Counted from the first letter of the stretch, positions 26,519 through 36,346 are shown. The stretch: DNA of 64,000 bases from Aminobacter aganoensis (GCF_014206975.1 NZ_JACHOU010000002.1:640644-704643); one strand, 5' to 3'. Notes: a model not told the origin generated them from the letters alone. A program made the numbers and translations.

Positions 26519-26695
26519 ATGAGCCCCCACGACAAGAAGACCGACCCGGCACCGTCCTCAAAAGAGTTCGAAGAAACCGAGGAAAACCGCTTCGAACGCA
26601 TTCGCAAGGCCGCGGCTGAAAGGCACAGGAAGGCGGATACCGATGGCACGCGCCGCCGCGCACGACAGACGGCGGAGGACAATCGCCTCATCTGA
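26519..26695 (+). CDS. Small charged protein, paralogue of 43429-43596
   Basis: 58 residues after AAGGAG. The C-terminal FERIRKAAAERHRKADTDGT, followed by RRRARQTAEDNRLI, is nearly identical to the protein at 43429-43596. It is very basic and lacks a membrane segment. It forms the same two-gene pair with the upstream gene as is seen at 43.4-44.1 kb. Confidence 0.65.
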   Translation: MSPHDKKTDPAPSSKEFEETEENRFERIRKAAAERHRKADTDGTRRRARQTAEDNRLI

Positions 26696-26753
26696 GCACT
26701 CGGACCGTCGGCGTCACGACTGGACGTTCGCGATCCAACACAAGGAAGCCGTC

Positions 26754-26873
26754 ATGAAAAATCCGATCCTGCCTCAAATATACCTGTATGACTTCAGGAG
26801 CCTCTTCGTCAGGGTTTCGTTCGCGGCTGCAATCGCTTTCATTCTTTATTCCGTGCTGTTCGGGAGCCTATGA
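26754..26873 (+). CDS. Small single-span membrane peptide
   Basis: 39 residues, MKNPILPQIYLYDFRSLF then a hydrophobic helix VSFAAAIAFILYSVLFG. CAAGGAAG sits 7 bases before the ATG. It follows the 58-residue gene by 58 bp. No family is recognised. Confidence 0.45.
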   Translation: MKNPILPQIYLYDFRSLFVRVSFAAAIAFILYSVLFGSL

Positions 26874-27394
26874 CCGGCTTCCAGTGGTCGCGTTTGCGAT
26901 GAGTATTCGTCTGGCGATTGACCGAGGCGGAATGCCGTGCCTGCTACCGGCCGGCGTGATGACCTGCTCGCGGGCGACAGCGGTTTGCCGCGGGCATATA
27001 TAAGTCGACCTATTGCAGGCACACCGAACCAACAAAGATGGCGGCGGCGGCTCCGCGTGCCATTCCGCGATCCGGAGCCTTGGTCTAGGAAACATCGCGA
27101 TGGTTGCAAGCGGATGCGGCCGCGGGACCCGGATGCTTCCGCTCCCCTCCCTCCTCGGCGATGTCCTTCATGTTGCGCTGAGGGTCACATAGCGATCGCT
27201 GTCAAACAGCCAACGTGGTCGCGCATATAGCCTGGAGCGAGAGGTGGCTGGCTTTAAAGGCTAGCCGGTCTCTGCTCGCCGATAGGCATAACGCGGATCG
27301 TCCCTCAAACCCGTTCCGTCAGGAAATCCTGTTTGGCGGATCGAACATCCGCTGCTGGCAGCAAGCCGGGAACAATCATGAAAAGTCGAGGCGA
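26874..27394. other. Spacer before nhaA without a supported gene
   Basis: Short frames exist on both strands but none has a good ribosome site together with a family-like protein. The promoter of nhaA should be in the last 200 bases. Confidence 0.4.
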
Positions 27395-28717
27395 ATGAAC
27401 AGCAATCTTGCGCAGCTCCCGAAGGAACCGGCGGATCTGTTCACGAGGCCGTTGACGCGGTTCCTGCGCATCGAGGCTATGGCAGGCGCTATCCTGCTTG
27501 TGTGCACGATCGTCGCACTGGTTCTCTCCAACACGGCCTGGTCGACGCAGTTTCTCGGCTTCTGGGAAACCAAAGCGGGGTTTAGCGTAGGCGGGATGGA
27601 ATTCGTCCGCTCGCTGAAGCACTGGATCAACGACGGCCTGATGACGCTGTTCTTCTTCGTCGTCGCCCTCGAGCTGAAGCGCGAGCTCGTGCTGGGCGAA
27701 TTGCGAAACCCGCGACGGGCCGCCTTTCCCCTCGCGGCCGCTCTCGGCGGGATGGTGGTGCCGGCCGGCCTGTTTCTGCTGCTGGTGGGCGACGAGCCGG
27801 GCGCGAGCGGCTGGGGCACCGTCATGTCGACGGACACGGCATTTGTCATCGGCTGCCTGGCGATTCTGGGCGCCCGCCTTCCGCACAGCTTGCGCCTGTT
27901 CCTCCTGTCCCTCGCCATCTTCGACGACGTCGGTGCGATCCTGGTGGTGGCGATCGCTTACGGCGGGACCTTGAACTGGATCGCGCTCGCGCTGGTGGCG
28001 CTGGGGCTCGCCATCGTGGCCGGGATGGCGCGTCTCGGCTTCCGCAGCATTCCCGTCTACTTCGCGATGGGCGGGCTGATATGGCTCGCGCTCGACGCAT
28101 CGGGCGTTCATGCCACGCTCTCGGGGGTGATCCTCGGATTGATGACGCCGGCCCGGAGCTGGGTAAGCGACAGCCGCCTGCACGCGATCTTCGACCGCGT
28201 CGTCGCGTATCCTCCCGGCGCCCGATGGGGAGGCAACACGTCCGCCCGCCAGGATCTCCGCCGCGCCGGCATTGCAGCCCGCGAAGCCCTGTCCCCGATA
28301 GAGCGACTGGAGGTATCGCTTCATCCCTGGGTGGCGTTCACCATCATGCCGCTGTTCGCCTTGGCCAACGCCGGCGTTCCGATCGGCGCCACAGGGTTCG
28401 TCCCTGCGCTCGCAACTTCTATTTTCGTGGCCTTGGTGATCGGAAAGCCGATCGGGATCGTTCTCTTCAGCTTCATGGCTGCCAAGATGCGTTTGGGCAT
28501 CCGGCCGAGTGATTTGCCATGGAGCCTGCTGGCGGCCGGCAGCCTTTTGACCGGCATCGGCTTCACCATGGCGCTGTTCATCGCCGAACTCGCTTTCGAT
28601 CCGGGCCTGCTGAATTCCGCAAAGCTCGGCATCCTTGCGGCCTCCGTCGTCTCAGCCGCAATGGGCTTTCTCGCGTTGGTCTGGCTGACCTCCCGCGGCA
28701 GTCAAAATGCTGGCTAG
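27395..28717 (+). CDS. nhaA: Na+/H+ antiporter NhaA
   Basis: 440 residues with about 12 hydrophobic segments. The ion-binding aspartates are seen in SLAIFDDVGAILVVA, and STDTAFVIGCLAILG and NDGLMTLFFFVVALELKRE are family signatures. The pump uses the proton gradient to expel sodium and raises tolerance to salt and alkali. The ATG at 27395 follows GTCGAGGCGA; an in-frame start at 27215 would add a non-conserved tail. Single gene, no operon partner. Confidence 0.93.
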   Translation: MNSNLAQLPKEPADLFTRPLTRFLRIEAMAGAILLVCTIVALVLSNTAWSTQFLGFWETKAGFSVGGMEFVRSLKHWINDGLMTLFFFVVALELKRELVLGELRNPRRAAFPLAAALGGMVVPAGLFLLLVGDEPGASGWGTVMSTDTAFVIGCLAILGARLPHSLRLFLLSLAIFDDVGAILVVAIAYGGTLNWIALALVALGLAIVAGMARLGFRSIPVYFAMGGLIWLALDASGVHATLSGVILGLMTPARSWVSDSRLHAIFDRVVAYPPGARWGGNTSARQDLRRAGIAAREALSPIERLEVSLHPWVAFTIMPLFALANAGVPIGATGFVPALATSIFVALVIGKPIGIVLFSFMAAKMRLGIRPSDLPWSLLAAGSLLTGIGFTMALFIAELAFDPGLLNSAKLGILAASVVSAAMGFLALVWLTSRGSQNAG

Positions 28718-28857
28718 CTCCGCGGAGCGCCAAGGACCGGACAGGCTCGCATTACGGGCAGCGCCTGTTCGGCGATTTGATGAAACGAGAATTGTAAGGA
28801 AAACCGAAGACGGGCATCTTCCGCGGCGACCGGAAGCAAAGCTTGGCGCGGAGCCGG

Positions 28858-29232
28858 TCAGACCGCGACACCCAATTCAGCCAGCGTTCTTTGCAGGTCG
28901 CTGGTTCCCAGCGGCTTCCTGATGAACCGGCTGCCCGCCGGCATGTTCCCCGTGTTTGGACGCCTGTGGCCGGACACGACGATCAAATGGCATGGTGGCC
29001 AGCGGTTTCGAACCACAAAGGTCAAAGCGAGGCCGTCCATGGTTCCCGGCATGTCCACATCCGTCACTACTGCCGTGACGGCGGGTTCGGACTCCAGGAT
29101 CGCAATCGCCTCGTCGGCATTTGCCGCTTCAAGAACGGAATAGCCCAGCTTCTCAAGCATGTCCGCCAGATCCATGCGGATAAGGGGCTCGTCCTCGACG
29201 ATCAGTATCTTGGCTGCGGGGTGGGAGGTCAC
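28858..29232 (-). CDS. Single-domain response regulator
   Basis: 124 residues: receiver domain only. The acidic pair is VEDEPLIR, the phospho-acceptor lies in VVTDVDMPG, the conserved threonine/serine position in VVSGH and the lysine in FIRKPLG. The GTG start at 29232 has GGAG upstream; ATG 29277 is an alternative. It sits 126 bp downstream of the histidine kinase on the same strand, so it is likely its partner. A truncated relative lies at 43104-43400. Confidence 0.88.
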   Translation of the reverse strand: MTSHPAAKILIVEDEPLIRMDLADMLEKLGYSVLEAANADEAIAILESEPAVTAVVTDVDMPGTMDGLALTFVVRNRWPPCHLIVVSGHRRPNTGNMPAGSRFIRKPLGTSDLQRTLAELGVAV

Positions 29233-29358
29233 TGAGGGGCTCCATGGATGCAGAAATGCATCCAAGCCCCCGTGCATCGGGAATGGCAGCTCGCTGCAAG
29301 CAAGGGAAACCGCGCTTCTGTCCCTTTTGTTCCCTATGTACGTCGACTTTTGACCCCG

Positions 29359-30537
29359 CTATGGCGCGGGCATGTCGAATACAAACCGCGTCACGCCTGC
29401 GCCGGACGTCGCGGTCAACGTTCCGCCATGGGCCTTGGCGATCTCCGAGGCGATGAACAGCCCCAGGCCCAGACCCTCGCCGTTGCGGTCACCTTCACCT
29501 CTCGCGAACGGCTCGAAGAGCGTTGCCAGGGTTTCCGTCGGGACTGGTGCGCCGCCGTTCTCGACGGCGAGTTCGAAGCCGGCCTTGTCCGCTTTCGCAG
29601 ACACTCGGACCGGCTTGTCGGCATCGCCATAGCTCAGGGCGTTGCCGATCAGATTGGACAGAAGCTGGGCGACGCGTCCGTGGTCCACCGGCACGGCTTC
29701 ATCGAGCGAGAACTCGGCAACGATCGACCGGTCCGGATGCGCGGCCCGCAGTTCGTCGACAACCTGATCGAGCGTCCGCTCGAGATGGACATCCGCCTCC
29801 AGGTCGAGCGTCAGCCCGCCTCCCAATCGCGATCTCGCAAAGTCCGCGATGTTGTCGACCAAGCCGCGCATGCGCAGAAGGCTTCCCTGCATCAGCAGCA
29901 GGATGCGTCTGCTGTCGGGTTCCGCCTCGTGCTTGCGCATCAGCATCTTGGTACCGGAGACGACGGACGCGAGCGGATTGCGCAGATCGTGGCCGAGCAC
30001 GGCGATGAACTTTTCACGCATCGCGCCGAACGCGCGCTCCCTGGCGAGCAGCTGCTCGCTGATGGCGATCTGATCGATGGAGTCCAAGTGAGCGGCGATC
30101 AGCTCGGCGAAGAGCCTGAACATGCCGACGATCTCCGGGTCCTTCAGCCGGGCCGGCTTGGGATCGATGGCACACAGCGTCCCGAAGAACGACCCGTCCT
30201 TGCGCACGATCGGCATGGAGATGTAGCTCTGAAAGCCGTACATCGCTGGCGTCGGGTGGCCGCAGAATACCGGGTCATCGGCAACGTTGTTGATGATGAC
30301 CGGCTCCCCGCTTTGCCGGATCTCATGGCAGATGGTGGTTTCGACCTGAAGCTCGCCGCCGGGCTGGAGCCCGAACGCGATGTGGTCGAGGACGCTGCAG
30401 GCGATCCATCGGCTGTCGGTGACGCGCGCGACAGCGGCGAATCCCATCCCCGTCGTGCGGCACACCACGTCGAGAATGGTGGGCACGGAGTCGATGTTCC
30501 CGATGGCATCGATATCCGCCTGATAGTCGCTTTTCAA
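29359..30537 (-). CDS. GAF-domain sensor histidine kinase
   Basis: About 392 residues. A GAF domain (about 10-160) is followed by HisKA with the H-box [13 protein letters not shown] and a HATPase_c domain with N-box [10 protein letters not shown] and G-box [20 protein letters not shown]. There is no transmembrane segment, so it senses a cytoplasmic cue. The likely start is TTG 30537 with GGAAG upstream; GTG 30576 is possible. A much longer frame to 31131 overlaps the S21 gene and is not believed. Confidence 0.85.
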   Translation of the reverse strand: MKSDYQADIDAIGNIDSVPTILDVVCRTTGMGFAAVARVTDSRWIACSVLDHIAFGLQPGGELQVETTICHEIRQSGEPVIINNVADDPVFCGHPTPAMYGFQSYISMPIVRKDGSFFGTLCAIDPKPARLKDPEIVGMFRLFAELIAAHLDSIDQIAISEQLLARERAFGAMREKFIAVLGHDLRNPLASVVSGTKMLMRKHEAEPDSRRILLLMQGSLLRMRGLVDNIADFARSRLGGGLTLDLEADVHLERTLDQVVDELRAAHPDRSIVAEFSLDEAVPVDHGRVAQLLSNLIGNALSYGDADKPVRVSAKADKAGFELAVENGGAPVPTETLATLFEPFARGEGDRNGEGLGLGLFIASEIAKAHGGTLTATSGAGVTRFVFDMPAP

Positions 30538-30810
30538 ATCCGGACTTCCAATGAGGACGTGGCGGAGACGCTCCACACCAGTTGCGGGGCAAGGCAACCT
30601 CCGGCGCCATGTTTTCGTCCGTCCATAATGCGCCAGCGACGGATAGGTCGCAATTGGCAACGCAGCTGGACCAAGGAAACGGACGGGCTTTCGCAGATCC
30701 TGCAATCCCTTGTCGCCTTTCCCGTGAGAAGGACTATGGTGCCTGCTCACGGTTCGCCGCTTCGGCCCGCCGCAACGCCCGTGCACAGCATGGGCCAGCA
30801 GGGAGACCCG

Positions 30811-31113
30811 GTGCAGGTACTCGCGCGCGACAACAATATCGAACAGGCCCTCCGGGTCCTGAAGAAGAAGATGCAGCGGGAAGGCGTCTTCCTTGAGATG
30901 AAGGCCCGCAGGGCCTATGAGAAGCCGTCCGAGAGGAAGACCAGGCAACGAGCGGAAGCCGTGAGAAGAGCGCACAAGCTGGCCAGGAAGCGCGCGCAAC
31001 GAGAAGGCCTGCTGCCTCAGACGAAGAGAAAAGCCCCTCTCTCGCGCCCGTCCGCGCCGGGCGCGCAACAGGCTGCCGGCGGCGGAGGCGGCTTCAGAAC
31101 GCCGTCCGAATGA
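30811..31113 (+). CDS. rpsU: Ribosomal protein S21 paralogue
   Basis: 100 residues. The N-terminal 75 residues are bS21: [20 protein letters not shown], then [21 protein letters not shown] basic and glycine-rich tail follows. The GTG start has GGGAGA at the right distance; ATG 30790 is an alternative. S21 helps translation initiation on the 30S subunit, and rhizobia commonly have several copies. An extra copy in a stress region may alter translation under stress (inference). Confidence 0.88.
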   Translation: MQVLARDNNIEQALRVLKKKMQREGVFLEMKARRAYEKPSERKTRQRAEAVRRAHKLARKRAQREGLLPQTKRKAPLSRPSAPGAQQAAGGGGGFRTPSE

Positions 31114-31129
31114 GCGACGGGCGGGCGAC

Positions 31130-31342
31130 ATGATGACGTCGACCTACGTGGCGCTCAAATCGCAAGGACTTTCGACAAGGGCGCTCTGGCGCGCGGCGAA
31201 GCTCAACTTTGAAAACAGCGGCAAGGCTGCCGCCAGGCTTCCGGGCCCCTGGTCCCAGCGATTCTGGACGGAAATCGTCGCCTGCCGCCTCGCGTACAGA
31301 CGAAAGACCGGCCTCGATATCGAGAAGGTCATCGGCAATTGA
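31130..31342 (+). CDS. Small basic hypothetical protein
   Basis: 70 residues, basic, with LSTRALWRAAKLNFENSGKA and a C-terminal YRRKTGLDIEKVIGN. It is 16 bp after the S21 gene and probably cotranscribed. No family is recognised. Confidence 0.55.
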   Translation: MMTSTYVALKSQGLSTRALWRAAKLNFENSGKAAARLPGPWSQRFWTEIVACRLAYRRKTGLDIEKVIGN

Positions 31343-31405
31343 GCGGGAGCGTCGGCGGCTCCCTTTGGTCGCCGACTGCTGGAACCGCGTTCATGCGACG
31401 TCGCA

Positions 31406-31612
31406 TCAGCGTGACGGATCGCCGTTGCCGCCTGTTCGGCCAGGCATGCGGAAGTTCCGGCTCTCGATGTCGATCCTCTGCCCGCAGCCGGGGCATTCGA
31501 TCTGTGTGTGCTTGCGAATCCAGCCGATGCTCTTCCTGATCTCATACTCGCAGGCAGGACAGATGATACCGATCTCGTCGTCTTCGTAGCTGCTGCCCGA
31601 CAATGGATTCAT
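31406..31612 (-). CDS. Small zinc-ribbon-like protein
   Basis: 68 residues with two knuckles, CPAC and CPGC, separated by 24 residues, typical of a zinc ribbon. The start ATG overlaps the stop of the upstream gene (ATGA). It could bind DNA, RNA or a protein partner; no further match. Confidence 0.65.
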   Translation of the reverse strand: MNPLSGSSYEDDEIGIICPACEYEIRKSIGWIRKHTQIECPGCGQRIDIESRNFRMPGRTGGNGDPSR

Positions 31613-31923
31613 CCTTCGCCTGTCGGAGGGAACCACGGCTCGAGTCTTGCAAAATCGAGTTCAGCTACAGCCACCGTTTCTGTCGCGCGACGACACATCA
31701 TCGCGCCCTGCGCCGCTCCGAGTCTGCCAGCGCGGATCCACAGCCCTTCGATAGCGGGCGAAAGCCGGATGAGCGCCCCCCGATCGGTAGCGGCGACAAT
31801 TGATGCTGACAGGTCGAGCATGTCGACGCAAGGCCCGCCAAGCCCTTGAAGCGAGCGAAATCGAAAGAGCGCCAGTGGAGACGAAAAGCGGTACAAAGGC
31901 CGGCGGACGGCCATCTCCGTCAT
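31609..31923 (-). CDS. Hypothetical protein coupled to the zinc-ribbon gene
   Basis: 104 residues, unrecognised. It has an alternating hydrophobic pattern (VDMLDLSASIVAATDRGALI, AIEGLWIRAG) suggesting a small beta-rich domain. The 4-base ATGA overlap with the downstream zinc-ribbon gene supports it being real. Confidence 0.45.
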   Translation of the reverse strand: MTEMAVRRPLYRFSSPLALFRFRSLQGLGGPCVDMLDLSASIVAATDRGALIRLSPAIEGLWIRAGRLGAAQGAMMCRRATETVAVAELDFARLEPWFPPTGEG

Positions 31924-32184
31924 CGGCGCTGCGGACCTGACTTGAGAAAAAGCAAACTGAATCCGGCCGTCGCTGCTGTCCAGGAGGCAATGTATATTTT
32001 CGCCTACGCCTTGTTTCGAACACCGTCATGGCCTACATTCGGAATATCGATCTTGCTTGTTGAAATTTGTTTCCGGCGCAAAATGCGCCATCGGCGATCT
32101 TCCTCTCTCAAAATCGATCTGAACCATTTGCCTGGCGTGCTGCCCGGCAAGCAATCTTCTATTACCGATTGAAAGGAAATCGTC

Positions 32185-32394
32185 ATGAATACTGGAACCG
32201 TGAAGTTCTTCAATTCGACCAAGGGCTTCGGCTTCATCGAGCAGGGCAACGGTCAGCCGGACGTCTTCGTCCATGTATCGGCCGTCGAGCGTGCGGGCAT
32301 GCGTTCCCTCGTCGAGGGCCAGAAGCTCAGCTTCGACCTCGTGAAGGACAACCGCAACGGCAAGAGCGCAGCCGAGAACCTTCAGGCCGCGTAA
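32185..32394 (+). CDS. cspA: Cold-shock protein (CspA family)
   Basis: 69 residues with the two RNA-binding motifs KGFGFI and DVFVHVS. It is a single OB-fold RNA chaperone. AAAGGAAAT precedes the start. The upstream 150 bases are AT-richer and may act as a long cold-responsive leader. Confidence 0.93.
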   Translation: MNTGTVKFFNSTKGFGFIEQGNGQPDVFVHVSAVERAGMRSLVEGQKLSFDLVKDNRNGKSAAENLQAA

Positions 32395-32459
32395 AGGGAC
32401 TGCGCTTCTGGTCTTTGACCATGGATGTACTGGCACTGATCATTGAGGCGCATAGGAGA

Positions 32460-32482
32460 GGCCGGGTTCGCCCGGCCTTTTT
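32460..32482 (+). terminator. Rho-independent terminator after cspA
   Basis: A stem GGCCGGG (32460-32466), a TTCG tetraloop and CCCGGCC (32471-32477) are followed by TTTTT. It is a textbook intrinsic terminator for the cold-shock gene. Confidence 0.85.
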
Positions 32483-32505
32483 GCTTTCTTAGTGCGGAGG
32501 CGGAT

Positions 32506-32754
32506 ATGAGCAGATCCATCACAGAGCACGCCCTGTTCAGGCCCAGGGCGTCCAAGGCCGAAACCAAGGCCGACATCACAGACCATGCGGCCCGCGCGAT
32601 CATCGGCGATGAAGCGGCGCGCCGCGAGGCAAAGACGGCGAAGCTCCGCCAGGCGCGGCTGGAGAACGAGGCGAAACCGACCACCGTTCCGGCCCCAGCC
32701 AAGCTGCGCCCGAAGAAGGCCGCATCGGCACGTCAAGAAAAGTTCTCCGCGTGA
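32506..32754 (+). CDS. Small basic hypothetical protein downstream of cspA
   Basis: 82 residues with the start after GCGGAGG. It is rich in Ala, Lys and Arg with a helical centre (AARREAKTAKLRQARLENEA). Similar small proteins follow cspA in other rhizobia as far as I recall. The function is unknown. Confidence 0.65.
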   Translation: MSRSITEHALFRPRASKAETKADITDHAARAIIGDEAARREAKTAKLRQARLENEAKPTTVPAPAKLRPKKAASARQEKFSA

Positions 32755-32896
32755 GGGAACACCCTCGCCGGGAGCGAATATCCTCGCGTGGGGCGTCGTA
32801 TGCTAATAGGGTCCGATCGTCGGTAGCTTCGTTCAGGGCGCTGCCGGTTGAGGGCGGCCATCGTGCCCTTGCCCCCGACCGCGAAAGGAGGACGTC

Positions 32897-33110
32897 CTGT
32901 CTTCCGCCTCCCAACATCAGCACTACCTGACACCCGCCGACATGGGCATGATCATGAGCGCTCGCGCGAAGAACCAGATCGCGTTCCCGGCAGTCTCGAC
33001 GCCGAGCGCCTGGCCGCCCTGCTGGTCAGGGAATTGCAATACGGCGTCTGCTGCGAGGCCGACCTTCTCGCGGCTTTCACGGCAGGCAGTATTGTGCTGC
33101 TGAGCGCGCC
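32897..33110 (+). pseudogene. Possible frameshifted small protein gene
   Basis: AAAGGAGG at 32884-32891 is followed by a frame reading HYLTPADMGMIM. Near 32990 a single-base shift would continue as PGSLDAERLAALLVRELQYG, a well-formed helix. As written, neither frame gives a complete protein. It is either a broken gene or a base-call problem. Confidence 0.3.
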
Positions 33111-33204
33111 GGTCGGACCAGCTCATCGGCAATGCACAGGTGGGAAACCGACGGCGGCACCCTTTCCCATTGATTATCCGTCGTCCGTCCGAGGACCCTC
33201 TCCC

Positions 33205-33318
33205 ATGCGCTATCTCGCCCGCCTGAACGCCGACCCGACCTCTTGGCTGCTAATCCTTCTGATCGGCAGCGTTGTCGGCACGCTTCTATATGTCGTCCTG
33301 ACCAGCATCACCTTTTAG
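33205..33318 (+). CDS. Small single-span membrane peptide
   Basis: 37 residues: a short polar N-terminus MRYLARLNADPT, then the hydrophobic span LLILLIGSVVGTLLYVVL. The ribosome site is weak. It may instead be the tail of the broken frame upstream. Confidence 0.35.
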   Translation: MRYLARLNADPTSWLLILLIGSVVGTLLYVVLTSITF

Positions 33319-33348
33319 GCAGTCTTCATTGCCGAGCACGGAAACCGG

Positions 33349-33591
33349 ATGAGCAACGTTGTCACCCTGCATGGCGACAAGCGCTGGAAGGCGGTCATCG
33401 AATATCGCACCGACGAAGGCCCGAAGAGCATCGAGCATTATTTCGAGGAAATCTCGGACCTTCATTTGATCATCGAGCACGGTCCCGACTGGAACTTCCT
33501 GATCCGCTGCACGGTCACGCTGAACCGTCCCGACGAGGGAGAGGAACAGAACAGCGTGGAGAAGGCGCTGCGCGAGGAACGCTCCCGCTGA
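33349..33591 (+). CDS. Small hypothetical protein
   Basis: 80 residues with an acidic compact domain (WKAVIEYRTDEGPKSIEHYF, LHLIIEHGPDWNFLIRC). Soluble, unassigned. It resembles small proteins of alphaproteobacteria of about this size, but I cannot name the family. Confidence 0.6.
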   Translation: MSNVVTLHGDKRWKAVIEYRTDEGPKSIEHYFEEISDLHLIIEHGPDWNFLIRCTVTLNRPDEGEEQNSVEKALREERSR

Positions 33592-33937
33592 TAGATTTGT
33601 GCGGGGTGTTGTGTTGCACGATCACGACCGCGTCGCGCCGTTCGGTGAGAAACTACAAGCGGCGCCCTCTCGATCCTCTGATGGATGTAGTTTCTTCGAA
33701 CGATTAGTTCGCATTAGCGGCAGGCCGAGCCGGTCGACATGGCACTCAAAAAGCTGTTCCCGGTCCGTTGGCCGTCGGACACGCGGTATTTCAGAACGCA
33801 CATCAATTTGGTGCGTCGCAGCAACGATCGCGCTGCAGGGGCGTTCTGCATGGCATAGGGACGATTTCCGGCTTGGTCCGAGGGCCTCACTTGAAATCAT
33901 GAGATGATCAAACGGCCCGGCCCTTTCGGCGGTAAAG
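33592..33937. other. Spacer before the transglutaminase gene
   Basis: No supported gene. Short frames on both strands lack ribosome sites and family-like sequence. Confidence 0.4.
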
Positions 33938-34795
33938 ATGAGACTGGCGATCCACCACAGGACGACCTATCGCTACGCACGTCCTGTTGTGCTCCAGCCG
34001 CACCGCATGATCCTGCGCCCGCGCGGCAGCCATGACATCACCCTCTTGTCGAGTTCGCTATCCTGCACGCCCGTCGCGGATCTCGAGTGGACGCAGGACG
34101 TCTTCGGCAATTTGATCGCAACCGGCATCTTCTCGCAGGCAGCCGTAGAACTGGTCATCACAAGCGAGTTCATGGTCGAGCAGTCGGCGGTGGCGTGGCC
34201 GGTATTTCGGATCGCCCCCGAGGCGCATTCCTTCCCGTTCAACTATTCCTCCGACGATATGGCCCATCTGGGCGCGCTTCGCATTCCGGAACATGGTGAT
34301 CCCGAGGGACGGATGGGCGTGTGGGCGCGCGCGTTTGTCCGGGGCGCCTCGACCGACACGCTTTCACTGCTGAAAGACCTCAATGCCGGCATCCTCGGCT
34401 CGGTGGCCTATCGCGTGCGTGACGAGGAAGGGACGCAGACCCCGCTGGAAACGCTGGCGCTGGCGAGCGGCTCATGCCGGGACATTGCCGCGCTGTTCAT
34501 CGAGGCGGTCCGTCATCTCGGCGTCGGCGCCCGCGCCGTCTCGGGCTATCTGTTCGATGCGCAGCAAAGCGTCGACGACCCCGGATCGACCCATGCTTGG
34601 GCGGAGGTCTATCTTCCTGGCGCAGGATGGATCGCCTTCGATCCGACGCATCGCCGCCTCGGCGGCGCCAACCTCATCCCGGTAGCGGTCGCACGCAGCA
34701 ATCGCCAGATCATGCCGATCGTCGGCGGCTATATCGGCGAGCCAGGGGATTTCCTCGCCATGGATGTCGCTGTGAGGGTCAGGCCGGTCTCATAG
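33938..34795 (+). CDS. Transglutaminase-like cysteine protease family protein
   Basis: 285 residues. The N-terminal bacterial transglutaminase domain begins MRLAIHHRTTYRY; the core has the Cys-His-Asp triad in ASGSCRDIA, STHAWAEV and IAFDPTH. Such proteins are thought to be peptidases or amidases; substrates are mostly unknown. Its end overlaps the convergent glucoamylase-family gene by 17 bases. Confidence 0.88.
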   Translation: MRLAIHHRTTYRYARPVVLQPHRMILRPRGSHDITLLSSSLSCTPVADLEWTQDVFGNLIATGIFSQAAVELVITSEFMVEQSAVAWPVFRIAPEAHSFPFNYSSDDMAHLGALRIPEHGDPEGRMGVWARAFVRGASTDTLSLLKDLNAGILGSVAYRVRDEEGTQTPLETLALASGSCRDIAALFIEAVRHLGVGARAVSGYLFDAQQSVDDPGSTHAWAEVYLPGAGWIAFDPTHRRLGGANLIPVAVARSNRQIMPIVGGYIGEPGDFLAMDVAVRVRPVS

Positions 34796-36104
34796 CGGCT
34801 GCACTACCGGCTTGCGACAGATGCGGGCTTTCAAAACCCAGCTTCTGCAGGCCGGATTGCACTTCCGGCGCACTCATGAATAGGCTCCAGAGCAAGCCGC
34901 TGCGAAAATTCTCGGTCATTATGATGATCGGTCCCTGGTTGATCGCCAGATAGGTGCGTGCATACCAGTTATGGCTTTCACAGAAGGCATCCACCAAGCC
35001 GAACCGACCCCAAATGCGATGCTTCGGCTTGGTCAGGAAATAGCGCAGCGCGCGCATCGCCTCCTCTGGCGTATAAGGAAAGCTCGCAAGCGCGGCGCTC
35101 GGCGTGATCACGCCGATGTCCTTGCCGGGCGCGTGCGCGACGTACCCCCTCGGGCCGTGGCTGGACGTAAGCCCCCAGCAGTCCGGCCCATATCCCGCGT
35201 GGCCATGCGGATTGGCGACGCAGTGCTCGTAGTTGATGCGGGTATGGCGAACATTCTGCTGCCAGTAATCGGCATGGCGGTCTGAGAGTCCTCGCGGGTC
35301 GAGGCCGCAGAAGGAATAGTGGGCGATGAACAGCGGGCCGCCGTGATCCATGCCGAGTGGAAGCTCGATGCCATGATAGCTTCGCCCGTTGCGGAAGCCC
35401 GGCCCTGACGCGAACCCTTCGTGATAGACATCGGCGTCGATCGTATGTTCCGGCGCGCCGGCGGCAAGCACGTAAACCAGCAGGCCCTCGTTCCAGCCGG
35501 CGATCTCTCGATTCATCGCCCAGCCCTGGTCGGGGCTCCAGTGCCAGTAGAGGTGATTTCCTCCATCCCGCCTGTACCAGTCCCACTCGGCTTCGAGCCA
35601 GAGCCGGTCGATCCGGTGACGAAGGTCCCGTTCGGCGGTGCTGTCCCCATCGAAATACTGGCGGGCGCAGAGAAGCCCCTGGAACAAGAGAGCGCTTTCG
35701 ACAACGTCCCCGCCATCGTCCTTGCGGTTGAAGGGGATGGTCGCTTCGGTCCGCCCGTTGATGAAATGCGGAAATAAGCCGTGGTATCGTGGTGTCCGTT
35801 CCAGGCATGACAGCATCGTGCCGAGCCGGCTCACGGCATCGTCGCGCGATATCCAGCCGCGCTCGACGCCCACGACGACCGCCATGATGCCGAAACCCGA
35901 GCCGCCTATGGCGACGAGGTCGTTGTCGGGGTCGCCGGTCGTCTTCTGACGATCGCGGGCAAGCCCGCTTATGGGATGCGCGCCCTCCCAGAAGAAGCGA
36001 AGTGTCTGCCTCTGGACCAGATCGAGGATCTCGTCATCGGCTTCAGAAAACTGCGGGGCAAAGGCATCCACTTGCGGGCTCATGAGAAGATCAACAGGCG
36101 ACAT
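34779..36104 (-). CDS. Glucoamylase-family (PF10091-type) protein
   Basis: 441 residues forming an alpha/alpha-barrel hydrolase. Family-like motifs are FFWEGAHPISGLARDR, GGSGFGIMA, LPLGMDHGGPLFIAHYSF and GPDCWGLTSSHGP. The same fold occurs in beta-1,2-glucanases and in domains of cyclic beta-glucan synthases, so a role in handling osmoprotective glucans is plausible but not proven. There is no signal peptide, suggesting cytoplasmic action. Confidence 0.82.
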   Translation of the reverse strand: MSPVDLLMSPQVDAFAPQFSEADDEILDLVQRQTLRFFWEGAHPISGLARDRQKTTGDPDNDLVAIGGSGFGIMAVVVGVERGWISRDDAVSRLGTMLSCLERTPRYHGLFPHFINGRTEATIPFNRKDDGGDVVESALLFQGLLCARQYFDGDSTAERDLRHRIDRLWLEAEWDWYRRDGGNHLYWHWSPDQGWAMNREIAGWNEGLLVYVLAAGAPEHTIDADVYHEGFASGPGFRNGRSYHGIELPLGMDHGGPLFIAHYSFCGLDPRGLSDRHADYWQQNVRHTRINYEHCVANPHGHAGYGPDCWGLTSSHGPRGYVAHAPGKDIGVITPSAALASFPYTPEEAMRALRYFLTKPKHRIWGRFGLVDAFCESHNWYARTYLAINQGPIIIMTENFRSGLLWSLFMSAPEVQSGLQKLGFESPHLSQAGSAAAMRPA

Positions 36105-36346
36105 GGCTGCGATCGGCTAGAACGCAGATCGCAGCCATGTTGTAGCCCGCACTGTCGCTCAATACGCACCGAACGAATAACTCTCATCGTTGGGCGACCG
36201 GACCATTCTGTCTTCGCTCCAAGGGCTGCTAGAATGAGAAGACCCGTTCCATTCTTTTCAGCATCTTCAACACTACAGGAACCGGATGCCGGCTGTTTCA
36301 TTGACAGAGACGCGCAATGCGCAACTCTCCTCTCAAAGGAATTTCC

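Noticed and set aside
29359..31131. 590-residue version of the histidine kinase
   Set aside because: The extra N-terminal 198 residues are antisense to the S21 paralogue and have no family-like sequence.
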